Notes under the pieces: generated by a model
What the model was told of the DNA's origin: nothing
The model's input: only the letters and a program-made list of their open reading frames with translations
The model's database searches: none
NCBI GenBank assembly: GCA_964643965.1
Contig: CAZXVH010000089.1
Coordinates: 1-21,975 of the forward strand
Source: GCA-2746795 sp964643965
Lineage (GTDB): Bacteria > Chloroflexota > Anaerolineae > Promineifilales > Promineifilaceae
Direction: 5' to 3'
Length of the DNA stretch: 21,975 nucleotides
Shown: piece after piece, positions 1 through 7,643 of the stretch
How positions within the stretch are numbered: the first letter of the stretch is position 1
Layout: each line of letters opens with the position of its first letter
Program-made: the position numbers and the translations under genes

Positions 1-107
1 AGAAAAGAAACTTTTTTCGGAGATACTGGCGCCTCTCTGAGGGCAACCTCCTCTATAGGATAGTTTTCTTCGGCACATGAGTAACTTAGTCCACGACTTT
101 CGACCAT
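1..107 (-). CDS. 5' part of an unrecognised protein, cut by the window edge
   Basis: An open frame runs on the minus strand from an ATG at 107 to the edge of the window without a stop (35 codons plus two bases). A strong Shine-Dalgarno (AGGAGG, read 118 to 113) lies at good distance upstream, and a consensus-like promoter with an operator array lies further upstream (221-302). These three signals together are why I call such a short piece a gene. The visible N-terminus is polar, starts MVESRGLSYSCAEE and has no signal peptide or membrane segment. I do not recognise the family. Because of its operators, it is probably a tightly regulated gene, perhaps the autoregulated first gene of an operon that continues outside the window. 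Confidence 0.55.
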   Translation of the reverse strand, partial: MVESRGLSYSCAEENYPIEEVALREAPVSPKKVSF

Positions 108-220
108 TTTTGCCTCCTCTGTTGACAAGCATCAACGACCCAACCTGTTTCGGTTGAATGTCAGTCCTACAAGAACTGAGTCAGCTACGTGTTGGATGTC
201 TTTGCTAATGGTTGCTATTC

Positions 221-294
221 TCTAACCCATTAGGCGTCCGTCTAATATGTTAGATTATTGTCTAATTGATTAGATGATAATCTAATTCTCGCCT
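221..294. promoter_or_regulatory. Operator array, TCTAAT/ATTAGA palindromes at 20-bp spacing
   Basis: Units beginning TCTAA start at exactly 221, 241, 261 and 281. The third is a perfect 6-2-6 palindrome (TCTAAT TG ATTAGA, 261-274). The first two are near-palindromes (TCTAAC..ATTAGG and TCTAAT..GTTAGA), and the fourth is a half site. The array also forms a larger palindrome, 250-285, with perfect 9-bp outer arms TTAGATTAT and ATAATCTAA. Twenty bp is about two helical turns, so dimers would bind the same face of the DNA. Such geometry is typical of operators for dimeric winged-helix or TetR-like repressors. The regulator is not identifiable here. Confidence 0.6.
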
Positions 295-302
295 TTTGTC
301 AA
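274..302 (-). promoter_or_regulatory. Sigma-70-type promoter for the gene starting at 107
   Basis: Read on the minus strand, a perfect -35 box TTGACA (302-297) is followed by a 17-bp spacer (296-280) and a -10 box TATCAT (279-274). Transcription would start near 267 and leave a leader of about 160 nt before the ATG at 107. The spacer, the -10 and the predicted start site lie inside the TCTAAT operator array, so binding there should block RNA polymerase. The leader also contains a small CAACC/GGTTG hairpin (about 139-155). Confidence 0.6.
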
Positions 303-358
303 CCCCTGGCAATTTTGGAAGCGTACAAGTTCTGTATTATCTCTTTTGCCTCTTGCTG

Positions 359-1255
359 CTATTGGCGTTCAGCGACAGTTACCTCTACATTTTGCACCTG
401 GCCACCACGAATCATGCGCACGGTAACGGCCGTTCCCACCACATCACCGCTCAATTGGGCCAATAGGGCATCATGGTCCCGCACTTTCTCCCCAGCAATC
501 GCCACAATTGTATCCCCCAAGGTCAAACCACCTTGCGCCGCCGGGCTGTTCGCCTCAGTCGATACGATCAGCAGCCCTGTCTTTTGGTCTAATTCCTGGC
601 GCAACTCCTCAGGCAGACGTACCTTTTGTGTGCTTACGCCCAGATAACCGCGCTTCATGCGGCCATGCGTCAGCAACGTGTCAACCACCCGAGATAGGGT
701 TTGCACCGGAATTGCCAGGCTGACTCCGCCTAAAATGCCGGATGTGTTCATGCCCAGCAAACGGCCGTTACCCTCTAACAATGGCCCGCCCGAAAAACCA
801 GGATACATCACCACATCTGTCTGCAAATACCGATCAACACGTCCGCTCATAGCGGTGCGCCAACTGCCACCCAGGGCACTGATAATACCCAACGTTGCCT
901 GCACCGTTTGGCCCGGTCGTGCCAACGCCAATACCAGATTGCCCACCGCTAATTCCTGCTTGTTGGCTTCCACCAACGGCGTCAAATCCGCTGCCTCAGC
1001 CCGCAAAACGGCCGTATCCGTAGAGGGATCGCGGCCCACCAACACGGCGTTTACGCTGCTGCCATCCGCCAACCTGATCTGGATATTTTCATCTCGACGC
1101 ACCACATGATTAGCCGTCACAATCAGACCATCTGCCGCCCATACCATACCGGTCGCCGGCAAACGACGCCGTCCTGCCACCTGCACCACGCCAGGGCCGG
1201 CCGTCGCTACTGCCTCAGCCATCGCCTGGGATAACTCCATCATCATATTTGACAT
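359..1255 (-). CDS. HtrA/Deg-like serine protease with one PDZ domain, apparently cytoplasmic
   Basis: S1C trypsin-like protease of the HtrA/DegP family, 298 aa. The catalytic triad is visible as His50 (VTANHVV), Asp80 (STDTAVL) and Ser155 (GFSGGPL). The usual family motif is GNSGGPL, so Asn is replaced by Phe just before the Ser. A PDZ domain fills roughly residues 205-295 (GYLGV start, LTLGDTIVAI core). The frame extends 21 codons further upstream, but the ATG at 1255 has AAGGAG eight bases ahead and starts the conserved region, so I use it. No signal peptide or transmembrane segment precedes the protease domain. Most HtrA proteins act in the periplasm or outside the cell; this one would stay inside unless it has an unrecognised export signal. 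It lies 160 bp downstream of the LuxR-type regulator on the same strand. Role inferred: protein quality control under stress. Confidence 0.85.
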   Translation of the reverse strand: MSNMMMELSQAMAEAVATAGPGVVQVAGRRRLPATGMVWAADGLIVTANHVVRRDENIQIRLADGSSVNAVLVGRDPSTDTAVLRAEAADLTPLVEANKQELAVGNLVLALARPGQTVQATLGIISALGGSWRTAMSGRVDRYLQTDVVMYPGFSGGPLLEGNGRLLGMNTSGILGGVSLAIPVQTLSRVVDTLLTHGRMKRGYLGVSTQKVRLPEELRQELDQKTGLLIVSTEANSPAAQGGLTLGDTIVAIAGEKVRDHDALLAQLSGDVVGTAVTVRMIRGGQVQNVEVTVAERQ

Positions 1256-1415
1256 GTGTTCGTCTCCTTGGGAAAATTTGAAGGTTAAGGATACGGAACA
1301 GAAAGGTTCATTCCGCATTCATCATTCATCATTGACACAGGATAGCAAAACGGCCGTTTCCCCACATCCCCCATTCGTTGAGGTCCAACCTGGAAAAATG
1401 GGCAGGTCGCCCAGG

Positions 1416-2039
1416 TTACAGTGCGATCAAGCCCAGGCGTGTGGCCCGCACCACCGCTTCCGTGCGGTTTTGCGCCCCCAGTTTTCCCATAAGCGCATTG
1501 ACATGAAACTTAATGGTATGGCTGCTCACCCCCAACTGTTGAGCGATCCGCTTATTGGTCTGGCCTTCCGCCAAAAGCTGCAACACTTCCAACTCCCGCG
1601 GCGTCAACTTTTCGGCGATGGCCTCTTCCGCATTCACAAAACCCAGGGAAAATTGCGCTGTAAATGCCGGATCCAACACAACCAGACCTTGCATCGCCCC
1701 GCGAACGGCCGTTTCCAACTGTTTGGGGGTGGCATCCCGACGCAGCAGCACACGCACTCCAGCTGCCCACATTTCTGCCGCCAAGTCGCCATCCGCTGCC
1801 AACATCACCACCGGCAGGCCCAATTGTGTCCACGCCGGTAACACGGCTGGCGCTTCCCAGCCAATATCCCATACCACTGCATCTGGCTGCGGCTGCCACC
1901 CGTCGTCGCTCTCATCCCACAGAAATTGGCTACTGATCTGCTCCACAATCTGGTAGTGCAGTTGTTCCGTCAGTAAATAAGCCAGCCCGGCCCGAGCCAA
2001 CGGATCATCAGAAACGAGGAGCAGTGAAAAGGAAACCAT
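1416..2039 (-). CDS. LuxR/NarL-type response regulator with degenerate receiver domain
   Basis: A 207-aa transcriptional regulator. Residues 1-120 have the receiver (REC) layout: acidic pair Asp11-Asp12 and a phospho-acceptor candidate Asp58 (VVWDIG). Two signature residues are lost: the switch Thr/Ser is Ala (LAADG, 81-82), and the Lys near the end of the domain is Arg (LLRRD, 100-101). Phosphorylation signalling may therefore be altered or absent. Residues 144-207 are a clear LuxR helix-turn-helix (LTPRELEVLQLLAEG, then NKRIAQQLGVSSHTIKFHV). The ATG at 2039 fits the receiver start, but no good Shine-Dalgarno precedes it, so translation may be leaderless. No histidine kinase lies nearby. The HtrA-like protease follows on the same strand and may be its target or operon partner (inference). 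The MFS gene is divergent. Confidence 0.85.
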   Translation of the reverse strand: MVSFSLLLVSDDPLARAGLAYLLTEQLHYQIVEQISSQFLWDESDDGWQPQPDAVVWDIGWEAPAVLPAWTQLGLPVVMLAADGDLAAEMWAAGVRVLLRRDATPKQLETAVRGAMQGLVVLDPAFTAQFSLGFVNAEEAIAEKLTPRELEVLQLLAEGQTNKRIAQQLGVSSHTIKFHVNALMGKLGAQNRTEAVVRATRLGLIAL

Positions 2040-2085
2040 GTATTGAAGCTTAACACAAAAGGTCTAAGAGAAACGTAAACGGCCG

Positions 2086-2114
2086 TTGGCGATATGCTCA
2101 TAAATCGTTACTAT
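2086..2114 (+). promoter_or_regulatory. Possible promoter for the MFS gene
   Basis: TTGGCG (2086-2091), a 17-bp spacer and TACTAT (2109-2114) lie 31 bp before the MFS start codon. Both boxes match the sigma-70 consensus only partly. The -35 overlaps the end of an AACGGCCGTT copy (2078-2087). Tentative. Confidence 0.22.
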
Positions 2115-2145
2115 CTCCTGACCTTACCCTACAGGATGATCATTC

Positions 2146-3390
2146 ATGTCAAGCAGCTATGCCCCCACATCAGTAGAAAAACGCATTATCGGTACGCTTT
2201 TTATCACCCAAAGCCTGTTTTCGGCCGCCATGATCGCCGCCTTTACGCTCATGCCCATTATCGCCGCCGACCTGTCTGGCAGTGACAGCGCTGCCGGTAT
2301 TCCCAATACCTTAAACTTGCTGGCGCGGGCGGCCTTTGCCCTGCCTTTAGGTTGGCTGATGGATCGCATTGGTCGCCGTTGGGGGCTTTCATTGGGCTTT
2401 GGTTTTGCGGTGGCCGGCTTTGTGGTAGCCGTCTTGGCGCTGTTAAATGGCTCATTTCTAGGCTTTTGTTTAGGCATCGGACTGGTGGGAGTGGGTCGTG
2501 CTCCTATCGATCAGGCACGATACGTGGCCGCCGAAATCCAACCCGTTGAGAACCGGGCCAAAGCCATCGGATTTATTGTGTTCGCTGGGACGGTGGGCGC
2601 GGTCGGTGGTCCGCTGCTGGTAGCACCCTCCAGCAGCCTGGCTGCCTCTTGGGGTATGCTCCCAGAGACAGGGCCGTATCTACTGGGCGCAATGTTTAGC
2701 CTAATTGCCTTCTTCCTCATTTTCTTTCTGCTGAAACCAGACCCGCTGCTGCTGGGGAAACGGTTTGCCCCCATTATCGTGGAGGGGGTGGCGGGGGAAG
2801 CGGAACGGCCGTTACGCCAAATATTCGCCCAACCCCTGGCCCAACTGGCGGTAGCCGCCATGGTCATCGCGCAGTTAGTGATGACGCTCATCATGGTCAT
2901 CACCCCCCTCCACATGCGCCATCTCGATCATTCCACTGCGGCCATTTCCGGGGTCATTATGGCTCACACAATAGGCATGTATGGCCTCTCCAGTGTTACC
3001 GGCTGGCTCATCGACCGCTTCGGCAGAATCAGCATCATCATTGCCGGGGCCGTTATTCTCATCATTTCCAGTTTGTTAACGCCGCTCGCCAACACCTTGC
3101 CGCTGTTGGCGTTGGCGCTCTTCCTGCTTGGGCTGGGCTGGAACCTTTGCTTTATCGCCGGTTCCTCGCTGCTCTCAGACACCCTGCGCAGCCCGGAACG
3201 GGGACGGGCACAGGGAGCCAGCGACACGTTAGTGGCGTTAAGCAGCGGCGTGGGCAGTTTTGCTACCGGCGCTGTTTTTGCGGTCGGCGGCATCATCGCT
3301 GTCAGCGGCGCCGGTCTGGCCTTTACCCTGGCGCTCTTTGCCCTCATCCTCTGGGTGCGCCTGGCTAAACAACCTCAGCCCCATTATTGA
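2146..3390 (+). CDS. Major facilitator superfamily transporter
   Basis: A 414-aa integral membrane protein with about 12 hydrophobic segments. The signature MFS loop motif is present between helices 2 and 3 (GWLMDRIGRR, Asp73 to Arg78), and a degenerate second copy lies at the matching place in the second half (GWLIDRFGR, around Asp290), as expected from the two-fold repeat of the family. A further half-repeat signature may be the GLGWNLCFIAGSSLLSD segment near residue 335, of the kind seen in MFS drug or metabolite exporters. The substrate cannot be read from sequence. The start is the ATG at 2146, with AGGATGA upstream as a weak ribosome site. The gene is divergent from the LuxR-type regulator, which might control it. 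Its stop overlaps the convergent lipoprotein gene by 7 bp. Confidence 0.85.
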   Translation: MSSSYAPTSVEKRIIGTLFITQSLFSAAMIAAFTLMPIIAADLSGSDSAAGIPNTLNLLARAAFALPLGWLMDRIGRRWGLSLGFGFAVAGFVVAVLALLNGSFLGFCLGIGLVGVGRAPIDQARYVAAEIQPVENRAKAIGFIVFAGTVGAVGGPLLVAPSSSLAASWGMLPETGPYLLGAMFSLIAFFLIFFLLKPDPLLLGKRFAPIIVEGVAGEAERPLRQIFAQPLAQLAVAAMVIAQLVMTLIMVITPLHMRHLDHSTAAISGVIMAHTIGMYGLSSVTGWLIDRFGRISIIIAGAVILIISSLLTPLANTLPLLALALFLLGLGWNLCFIAGSSLLSDTLRSPERGRAQGASDTLVALSSGVGSFATGAVFAVGGIIAVSGAGLAFTLALFALILWVRLAKQPQPHY

Positions 3391-4931
3391 CCCGTTAACA
3401 TTATCTGATACTGGTTTTCAGCCAACTCCCACTCTCTGACCTCAATGATATACAAACCATCGGCCGGCAAAGCAAAATCCAGGATTTCTTTAGTACCAAA
3501 GGCGTCACTGACATATTTACCATCAGCGTCATAGAGGGTAACGAGCAGATTCGCCCCAGTTTGGGATTGCGTGGTCACATCGATCACATCATTGCGTTCT
3601 CCGCGGAAGGCCCAAAAATGCTGTTCATTGCTAACAATGGTATTGCCGTTAATATCACCATAGTTTAAAAACTGCTGCGGCTGGGAGATAAGCAGCAAGT
3701 TGTCGCCGGTGGTTAGTAAATAAGCGCCTGGCTGATTGTTGGTCGCCAGGATGTGCAAGGTGAAATCACCGTCTGCGGGAGGCGTATAGGTCAGGGTCTC
3801 CAACCCGCCTGGGCCTGTTTCGTTCTTCTCGACTACCTGGCTCAAATTTTCATTGAGCAGAGCCAGGGCAATGTTGACGCCCGGCTCACCCAGCACGGAA
3901 ATAACGATCTCTTCGCCGACAAATAAAGGTAGCGGCCAGGCATGGATTTCATTACTGAGCAATGTTTGAGCGCGAACATCCCAAATATCCAGTTCATCAT
4001 CCATCTCCTTAATCGTTTTGTCGGACGGGGTGCCGGTGACAAGGGGTGTGCCGTTGGCAGGGGTGGTGGGGGTGGCAGTTGTGCCGGGACGGGGCGTCAG
4101 GGTGAGGGTGGCTGTTCCCCGGCTGGTTCCATCTGGGAAAGGAGAAGCTGTGGCCACGGCCGTTCTCGAGATAACCGTTCCTTCTAGGCGCGATTCCGTG
4201 CCGGTCGCTACCGGCGTAAATCCGGTGGACAACGTTTCAATCGGGACGGCTGTGGAGGTATTGGGGGGCGGAGCCACCGGCGGCATGGTCGATATCACCA
4301 CCCCTTCCTCAGGCGCTTCCGTGACAGAGGGCGGCGTAAACAACTCTTCAGAGATGTCTTCGACAATAGGACCCTCATTGATGCCACCTGGCGTCAGCGT
4401 CACCAACGCCAATTGGGATGGCGCTACCAGTTGCACTACGTCCAGATACCACATCTCTGTAGGTACAGCTTGCTTGCCACAGCCGACCGGACCTTGCCAG
4501 TGGCGCAGACGGCCGATGACGGTAAAGGTCAAGCCATCGGGCCACAGACGGCGCATCTGCTGGCCAAAGCCAGCGCCCGGCAGCACATTTTCGCCCTCAA
4601 CCAGCGTCCACTCGGCCGGAGAAGGATGGGGATCAATGCCACACACCAGCAACGGCCGTTTATAATATTGGCCGGTCAAACGCACCGCCGCTCCTTCAAA
4701 AAATTCCGGATTCGCCAGCACATCCGCCACCGTCACCGGCACCGGCGTCAGTTTAGACAACCCGGCGCCTACCGAAATATCGGCGGGCATAGTGGGAAAC
4801 GGGGTGGGCGTGGCATTTTCGCTGCGCTGGCAAGCGGTTAGCAGCAGCAGAAAGAGCGTCAATAAGGCTGCCAGTTTTGCCCAGCGGGCAGCGGATTGGC
4901 GGACGAGGGGCTTACCTTTCAATTGAACCAT
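3384..4931 (-). CDS. Secreted lipoprotein with Thr/Pro-rich linker and two PPC-like domains
   Basis: The frame is open from 5018. The ATG at 4931 gives a textbook lipoprotein signal: basic start (KGK, R11, R16, K19), a leucine-rich core and the lipobox LTAC with Cys34. I therefore choose 4931 (515 aa). This also leaves room for a promoter opposite the HD gene. After the Cys comes a short Thr/Pro linker, then a folded region of about 120 residues (ADVLANPEFFEGAAVRLTGQYYKRP onward, OB/DUF-like, unidentified). A long Thr/Pro/Gly-rich disordered stretch follows. The C-terminal part holds two related beta-rich domains, each with an HAW or HFWAF entry strand and an acidic DGDFTLHI or DGLYIIEV strand, like bacterial pre-peptidase C-terminal (PPC) domains. 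It is probably a surface-anchored binding protein. No enzymatic motif was recognised. Confidence 0.75.
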   Translation of the reverse strand: MVQLKGKPLVRQSAARWAKLAALLTLFLLLLTACQRSENATPTPFPTMPADISVGAGLSKLTPVPVTVADVLANPEFFEGAAVRLTGQYYKRPLLVCGIDPHPSPAEWTLVEGENVLPGAGFGQQMRRLWPDGLTFTVIGRLRHWQGPVGCGKQAVPTEMWYLDVVQLVAPSQLALVTLTPGGINEGPIVEDISEELFTPPSVTEAPEEGVVISTMPPVAPPPNTSTAVPIETLSTGFTPVATGTESRLEGTVISRTAVATASPFPDGTSRGTATLTLTPRPGTTATPTTPANGTPLVTGTPSDKTIKEMDDELDIWDVRAQTLLSNEIHAWPLPLFVGEEIVISVLGEPGVNIALALLNENLSQVVEKNETGPGGLETLTYTPPADGDFTLHILATNNQPGAYLLTTGDNLLLISQPQQFLNYGDINGNTIVSNEQHFWAFRGERNDVIDVTTQSQTGANLLVTLYDADGKYVSDAFGTKEILDFALPADGLYIIEVREWELAENQYQIMLTGQ

Positions 4932-5016
4932 CCATTTCACTTTCAGCGCAAACACGTTATGATTGCAGGTCGTGGCGCAGCCCAATGATACCAGATTGAG
5001 ACAGAGGTAGAAAAAC

Positions 5017-6027
5017 ATGCAGCCGTATGAAGACGCCGTTTATGGGTCAGTTCTCATTTCAGAGCCAGTTTTAGTAGAGTTAATCGCTTCGGCCGCTATG
5101 CAGCGGCTGCAAGGGGTTTTGCAGCATGGCATCAGCGCTCTCATCGGCCTTACGCAGCCGATTACCCGCTTTGACCATTCTGTGGGAGCCATGCTCCTGG
5201 TGCGGCGCTTACATGGCTCTATGCTGGAGCAGATCGCCGCCCTGCTGCATGATGTCAGCCATACTGCTTTCAGCCATGTCATTGATTATGTGTTTGACGG
5301 CCATGACAGCCAAAGCTACCACGATGAGAAAAAGGAGACCTACCTGCAAGGCGCCGACATCCCGGCCATCTTAGCCAAATATGGTTATGAGTGGCGTGAT
5401 TTTTTAGATGAGGGGGCGTTCCCGCTCTTGGAGCAGCCTGCGCCTCGCCTGTGCGCTGACCGGGTGGATTATTTCTTACGCGATGCCCCGGGATTGGGAT
5501 TGGCAACGGCCGTTGACATTCAACAAGTCCTGGCGCATCTGGTGGTAGCGGCAGGGCGCATCGCCGTCAACGACATCGAGGTCGCCCGTTGGCTAGGTTA
5601 TACCTTCATCGCCGCCGACGACGCCAGTTGGGCCAATTTCCACGAAGTGGGTTTGTATGAGATCACGGCTCAGGCCATTCGGCGGGGGTTGACGCTTGGC
5701 GTCATCACGGAAGCGGATTTCTGGCTGACGGATGAACCGGTGTGGACCAGGCTGCACGCCGCCGATGATGCGGAACTGCAAGCCTTATTGCGCCACATCA
5801 CAGCGGAAACCCGGTTTGTATGGGACGAGCAGCAGCCCACGTTTTGGGTGAGTACCAAGCTGCGAACGATTGATCCAGATGTGGTGGTAAACGGCCGTTT
5901 AATCCCCCTCTCCCAGCTTGACCCGGATTTTGCCGCCCACCGAGAAACGTATCTAGCCAGCAAAGCCGGCAAATGGCCCATGCGCGTACTGCCGGTGAAG
6001 GAGAACACCCTATGGGATCAAGTTTAG
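5017..6027 (+). CDS. HD-domain phosphohydrolase (COG1078-like)
   Basis: A 336-aa HD-superfamily protein. The metal-binding set H...HD...D is seen as His54 (RFDHSVG), His78-Asp79 (LLHDVSHTAFSH) and Asp148 (LCADRVDYFLRD). This spacing and these flanking words match the COG1078 group related to SAMHD1/dGTPase-like nucleotide hydrolases. The substrate (dNTP or another nucleotide) is not determined by the sequence. The start is the ATG at 5017, preceded by AGAGGTAG. The gene is divergent from the lipoprotein. Its last 16 bases overlap the start of the Lrp/AsnC gene, and the Shine-Dalgarno of that gene lies inside this coding region, so the two are translationally linked. Confidence 0.85.
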   Translation: MQPYEDAVYGSVLISEPVLVELIASAAMQRLQGVLQHGISALIGLTQPITRFDHSVGAMLLVRRLHGSMLEQIAALLHDVSHTAFSHVIDYVFDGHDSQSYHDEKKETYLQGADIPAILAKYGYEWRDFLDEGAFPLLEQPAPRLCADRVDYFLRDAPGLGLATAVDIQQVLAHLVVAAGRIAVNDIEVARWLGYTFIAADDASWANFHEVGLYEITAQAIRRGLTLGVITEADFWLTDEPVWTRLHAADDAELQALLRHITAETRFVWDEQQPTFWVSTKLRTIDPDVVVNGRLIPLSQLDPDFAAHRETYLASKAGKWPMRVLPVKENTLWDQV

Positions 6028-6476
6028 ATGAAGTAGACCGCACTTTACTCAAATATCTCCAGGAGAATGCCCGCATCACCAACGCTGAACTGGCCCGTCG
6101 CGTGGATCTGTCACCGCCGGGCTTGCAAAAGCGGGTGCGTAAGTTGGAAGAAGCGGGCATCATCGACAGGTATGCCACCATTTTGAACCCGGAAACGGTG
6201 GGCTTTGACATGCTCTGTTTTGTGCAAATCACCCTGGTGCGGCACAAATCTGATTTTCTGCAAAACTTTATGCTTGTCCTGCAAGATATCCCCGAAGTGC
6301 TGGAAGCGTATCATATCACCGGCGAATATGATTATTTGCTCAAGGTAGTGATTCGTAACCGCAAACATTTGGAGGAGTTTATCCTGGAAACGCTCAGTTC
6401 TCTACCGGGCATGGACAAAGTACGCACCAGCCTGGTATTAAACAATATTAAATCGACAACGGCCGTTCCCTTGTAA
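6012..6476 (+). CDS. Lrp/AsnC-family transcriptional regulator
   Basis: A 154-aa protein with the full Lrp layout: an N-terminal winged helix (LDEVDRTLLKYLQENARITNAEL, then the recognition helix around LSPPGLQKRVRKLEEAG) and a C-terminal RAM ligand/oligomerisation domain (HITGEYDYLLKVVIRNRKHLEEF). The frame is open from 5973, but the ATG at 6012 has GAAGGAG eight bases upstream and begins at the normal family start, so it is preferred. It overlaps the HD hydrolase by 16 bp and is probably co-transcribed with it. Lrp proteins usually sense amino acids and often autoregulate; the ligand is unknown. A copy of the AACGGCCGTT palindrome encodes the TAV close to its C-terminus. A palindromic repeat follows and may end transcription. 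Confidence 0.9.
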   Translation: MGSSLDEVDRTLLKYLQENARITNAELARRVDLSPPGLQKRVRKLEEAGIIDRYATILNPETVGFDMLCFVQITLVRHKSDFLQNFMLVLQDIPEVLEAYHITGEYDYLLKVVIRNRKHLEEFILETLSSLPGMDKVRTSLVLNNIKSTTAVPL

Positions 6477-6523
6477 AAATAAAGAATAAAAAATTAGAAA
6501 TTAGCCAGCACGCACCTTCTAAT

Positions 6524-6639
6524 TTCAGTAGATCGAAAAAGCATTTTTTATCCGCAGATTAACGCAGATGACACAGATTTTTCAGGTCTAATCTGCGTCA
6601 TCTGCGGATCAACTCTTTTTAAGATTTTAAACTACTGAA
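6524..6639. repeat. MITE-like palindromic repeat, copy A
   Basis: A 116-bp non-coding unit bounded by TTCAGTAG (6524-6531) and its inverse CTACTGAA (6632-6639). Its interior carries a strong hairpin: ATCCGCAGAT (6550-6559) pairs with ATCTGCGGAT (6600-6609), and ACGCAGAT (6562-6569) pairs with ATCTGCGT (6591-6598). It sits between the convergent Lrp and Hsp33 genes, where it could terminate transcription from both sides. Copy B at 7570-7641 shares both ends but has lost about 44 bp from the middle. The flanks contain TTCTAATTTC on each side (about 6517-6527 and 6641-6650). Confidence 0.7.
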
Positions 6640-6650
6640 TTTCTAATTTC

Positions 6651-7541
6651 CTAATTTCTAAACGCCAAGTCCGCAATGATTAAACGTAAATCTTCCTCAT
6701 CAAACAGATACCGCTCCCGGCAAAAGTGACAATCCACAACAGCTTCCCCTTCGTTTTCCAACAACGCTTGCAGGTCTTCTGCGCCCAGGTTGACGAGCGC
6801 CTTTTCCGAGCGTTCTCGGCTGCATGTACACTGGAAGCGTAACGGCCGTTTCTCCAATTCCTCATAGGCAAAGCCGGCAAACAGCAAATCCAGGATGTCG
6901 GCCGGCGTTTTGCCTTCATTAAACAAATCTGAGAGTGGCGGCAGCTCTTGCATCCGCTCAATGAACGCCCGAATCACATCCATATCATTGGGGGGCATAG
7001 CCTGAATGAGAACGCCGCCACACACCTGGAAACGGCCGTTCTCCGCCAACACCTCTCCCATCACTACCAACGAAGGCGTTTGCTCAGATTGATTCAGGTA
7101 ATAAGTGAGATCGCCATCAAAGGTACTGGTTTGCAAAGGCACCACCCCTTCCGCCAACTCCTTCAACTTCAGGTCCTTCACCACTGTCAGCAACCCCACC
7201 GGCCCTATCGCTGCCACAATATTCTGCCGGCCGGCCACAAGGGCCAAATCAACCGCTGGGTTGCTCAAGTAGCCACAAACCCTGCCATACGCATCTGCTT
7301 CCACAATCGCCTTGCCCACCGGGCCGCTGCCCTCAAACTTTAAGGCCACTCGCTGCCCCACTTTGAGCAGCGCCCCTAATAGGACGCCACCCGTCAGCGC
7401 ACGTTCTAACACGGCCGCGGCCGTTGGCATTGCTTCATGCCGGTCTGCAATTTCATTCACAAGATGCGTCGTCACACAGGCTAAACCGCGCACCCCCTCA
7501 TTTTTAGCAATAATGCGTACTAAATGATCTTCCATATCCAT
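6651..7541 (-). CDS. hslO: Hsp33 redox-regulated chaperone
   Basis: Hsp33 holdase of about 296 aa, cytoplasmic, activated by oxidation of a zinc site. The C-terminal zinc motif is intact: CTC (Cys238, Cys240) and CHFC (Cys271, Cys274), with 30 residues between the pairs, the normal C-x-C...C-x-x-C arrangement. The body (EDHLVRIIAKNEGVRGLA, SGPVGKAIVEADAYGRVCGY) matches the family throughout. The frame opens at 7562, but the family start aligns with MDMEDHL. The ATG at 7541 has AGGTGCGG just upstream, whereas the one at 7562 is nearly inside repeat copy B; 7535 is also possible. Repeats flank the gene on both sides. Confidence 0.93.
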   Translation of the reverse strand: MDMEDHLVRIIAKNEGVRGLACVTTHLVNEIADRHEAMPTAAAVLERALTGGVLLGALLKVGQRVALKFEGSGPVGKAIVEADAYGRVCGYLSNPAVDLALVAGRQNIVAAIGPVGLLTVVKDLKLKELAEGVVPLQTSTFDGDLTYYLNQSEQTPSLVVMGEVLAENGRFQVCGGVLIQAMPPNDMDVIRAFIERMQELPPLSDLFNEGKTPADILDLLFAGFAYEELEKRPLRFQCTCSRERSEKALVNLGAEDLQALLENEGEAVVDCHFCRERYLFDEEDLRLIIADLAFRN

Positions 7542-7569
7542 TCCGCACCTAAATTTCGACATCTTGAGA

Positions 7570-7641
7570 TTCAGTAGATCGAAAAAGCATTTTTATCCAC
7601 AGATTGCGGATCAACTCTTTTTAAGATTTTAAACTACTGAG
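7570..7641. repeat. MITE-like palindromic repeat, copy B (internal deletion)
   Basis: A 72-bp unit sharing the ends of copy A: TTCAGTAGATCGAAAAAGCA at the left, and TCAACTCTTTTTAAG through to CTACTGA at the right. It lacks the central hairpin region of copy A. Its left end is just upstream of the hslO start, and its right end reaches the stop codon of the GT2 gene. Part of it (7632-7644, AACTACTGAGATT) recurs at 10035-10047. Confidence 0.68.
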
Positions 7642-7643
7642 AT

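Noticed and set aside
221..294. CRISPR-like periodic repeat
   Set aside because: The units are 20 bp with AT-rich palindromes and no unique spacers, and they overlap a promoter, so this is an operator array, not a CRISPR.
315..647. Plus-strand ORF opposite the HtrA gene, and the many similar frames opposite other genes
   Set aside because: They lie antisense or out of frame to well-supported genes, lack motifs and have no ribosome sites.
1317..1338. ATTCATC-type short tandem repeat between the regulator and HtrA genes
   Set aside because: Only about three imperfect units; no function is suggested.
6517..6650. TTCTAATTTC direct repeats around repeat copy A as a target-site duplication
   Set aside because: The flanks are low-complexity A/T words repeated several times there, and copy B has no matching duplication.
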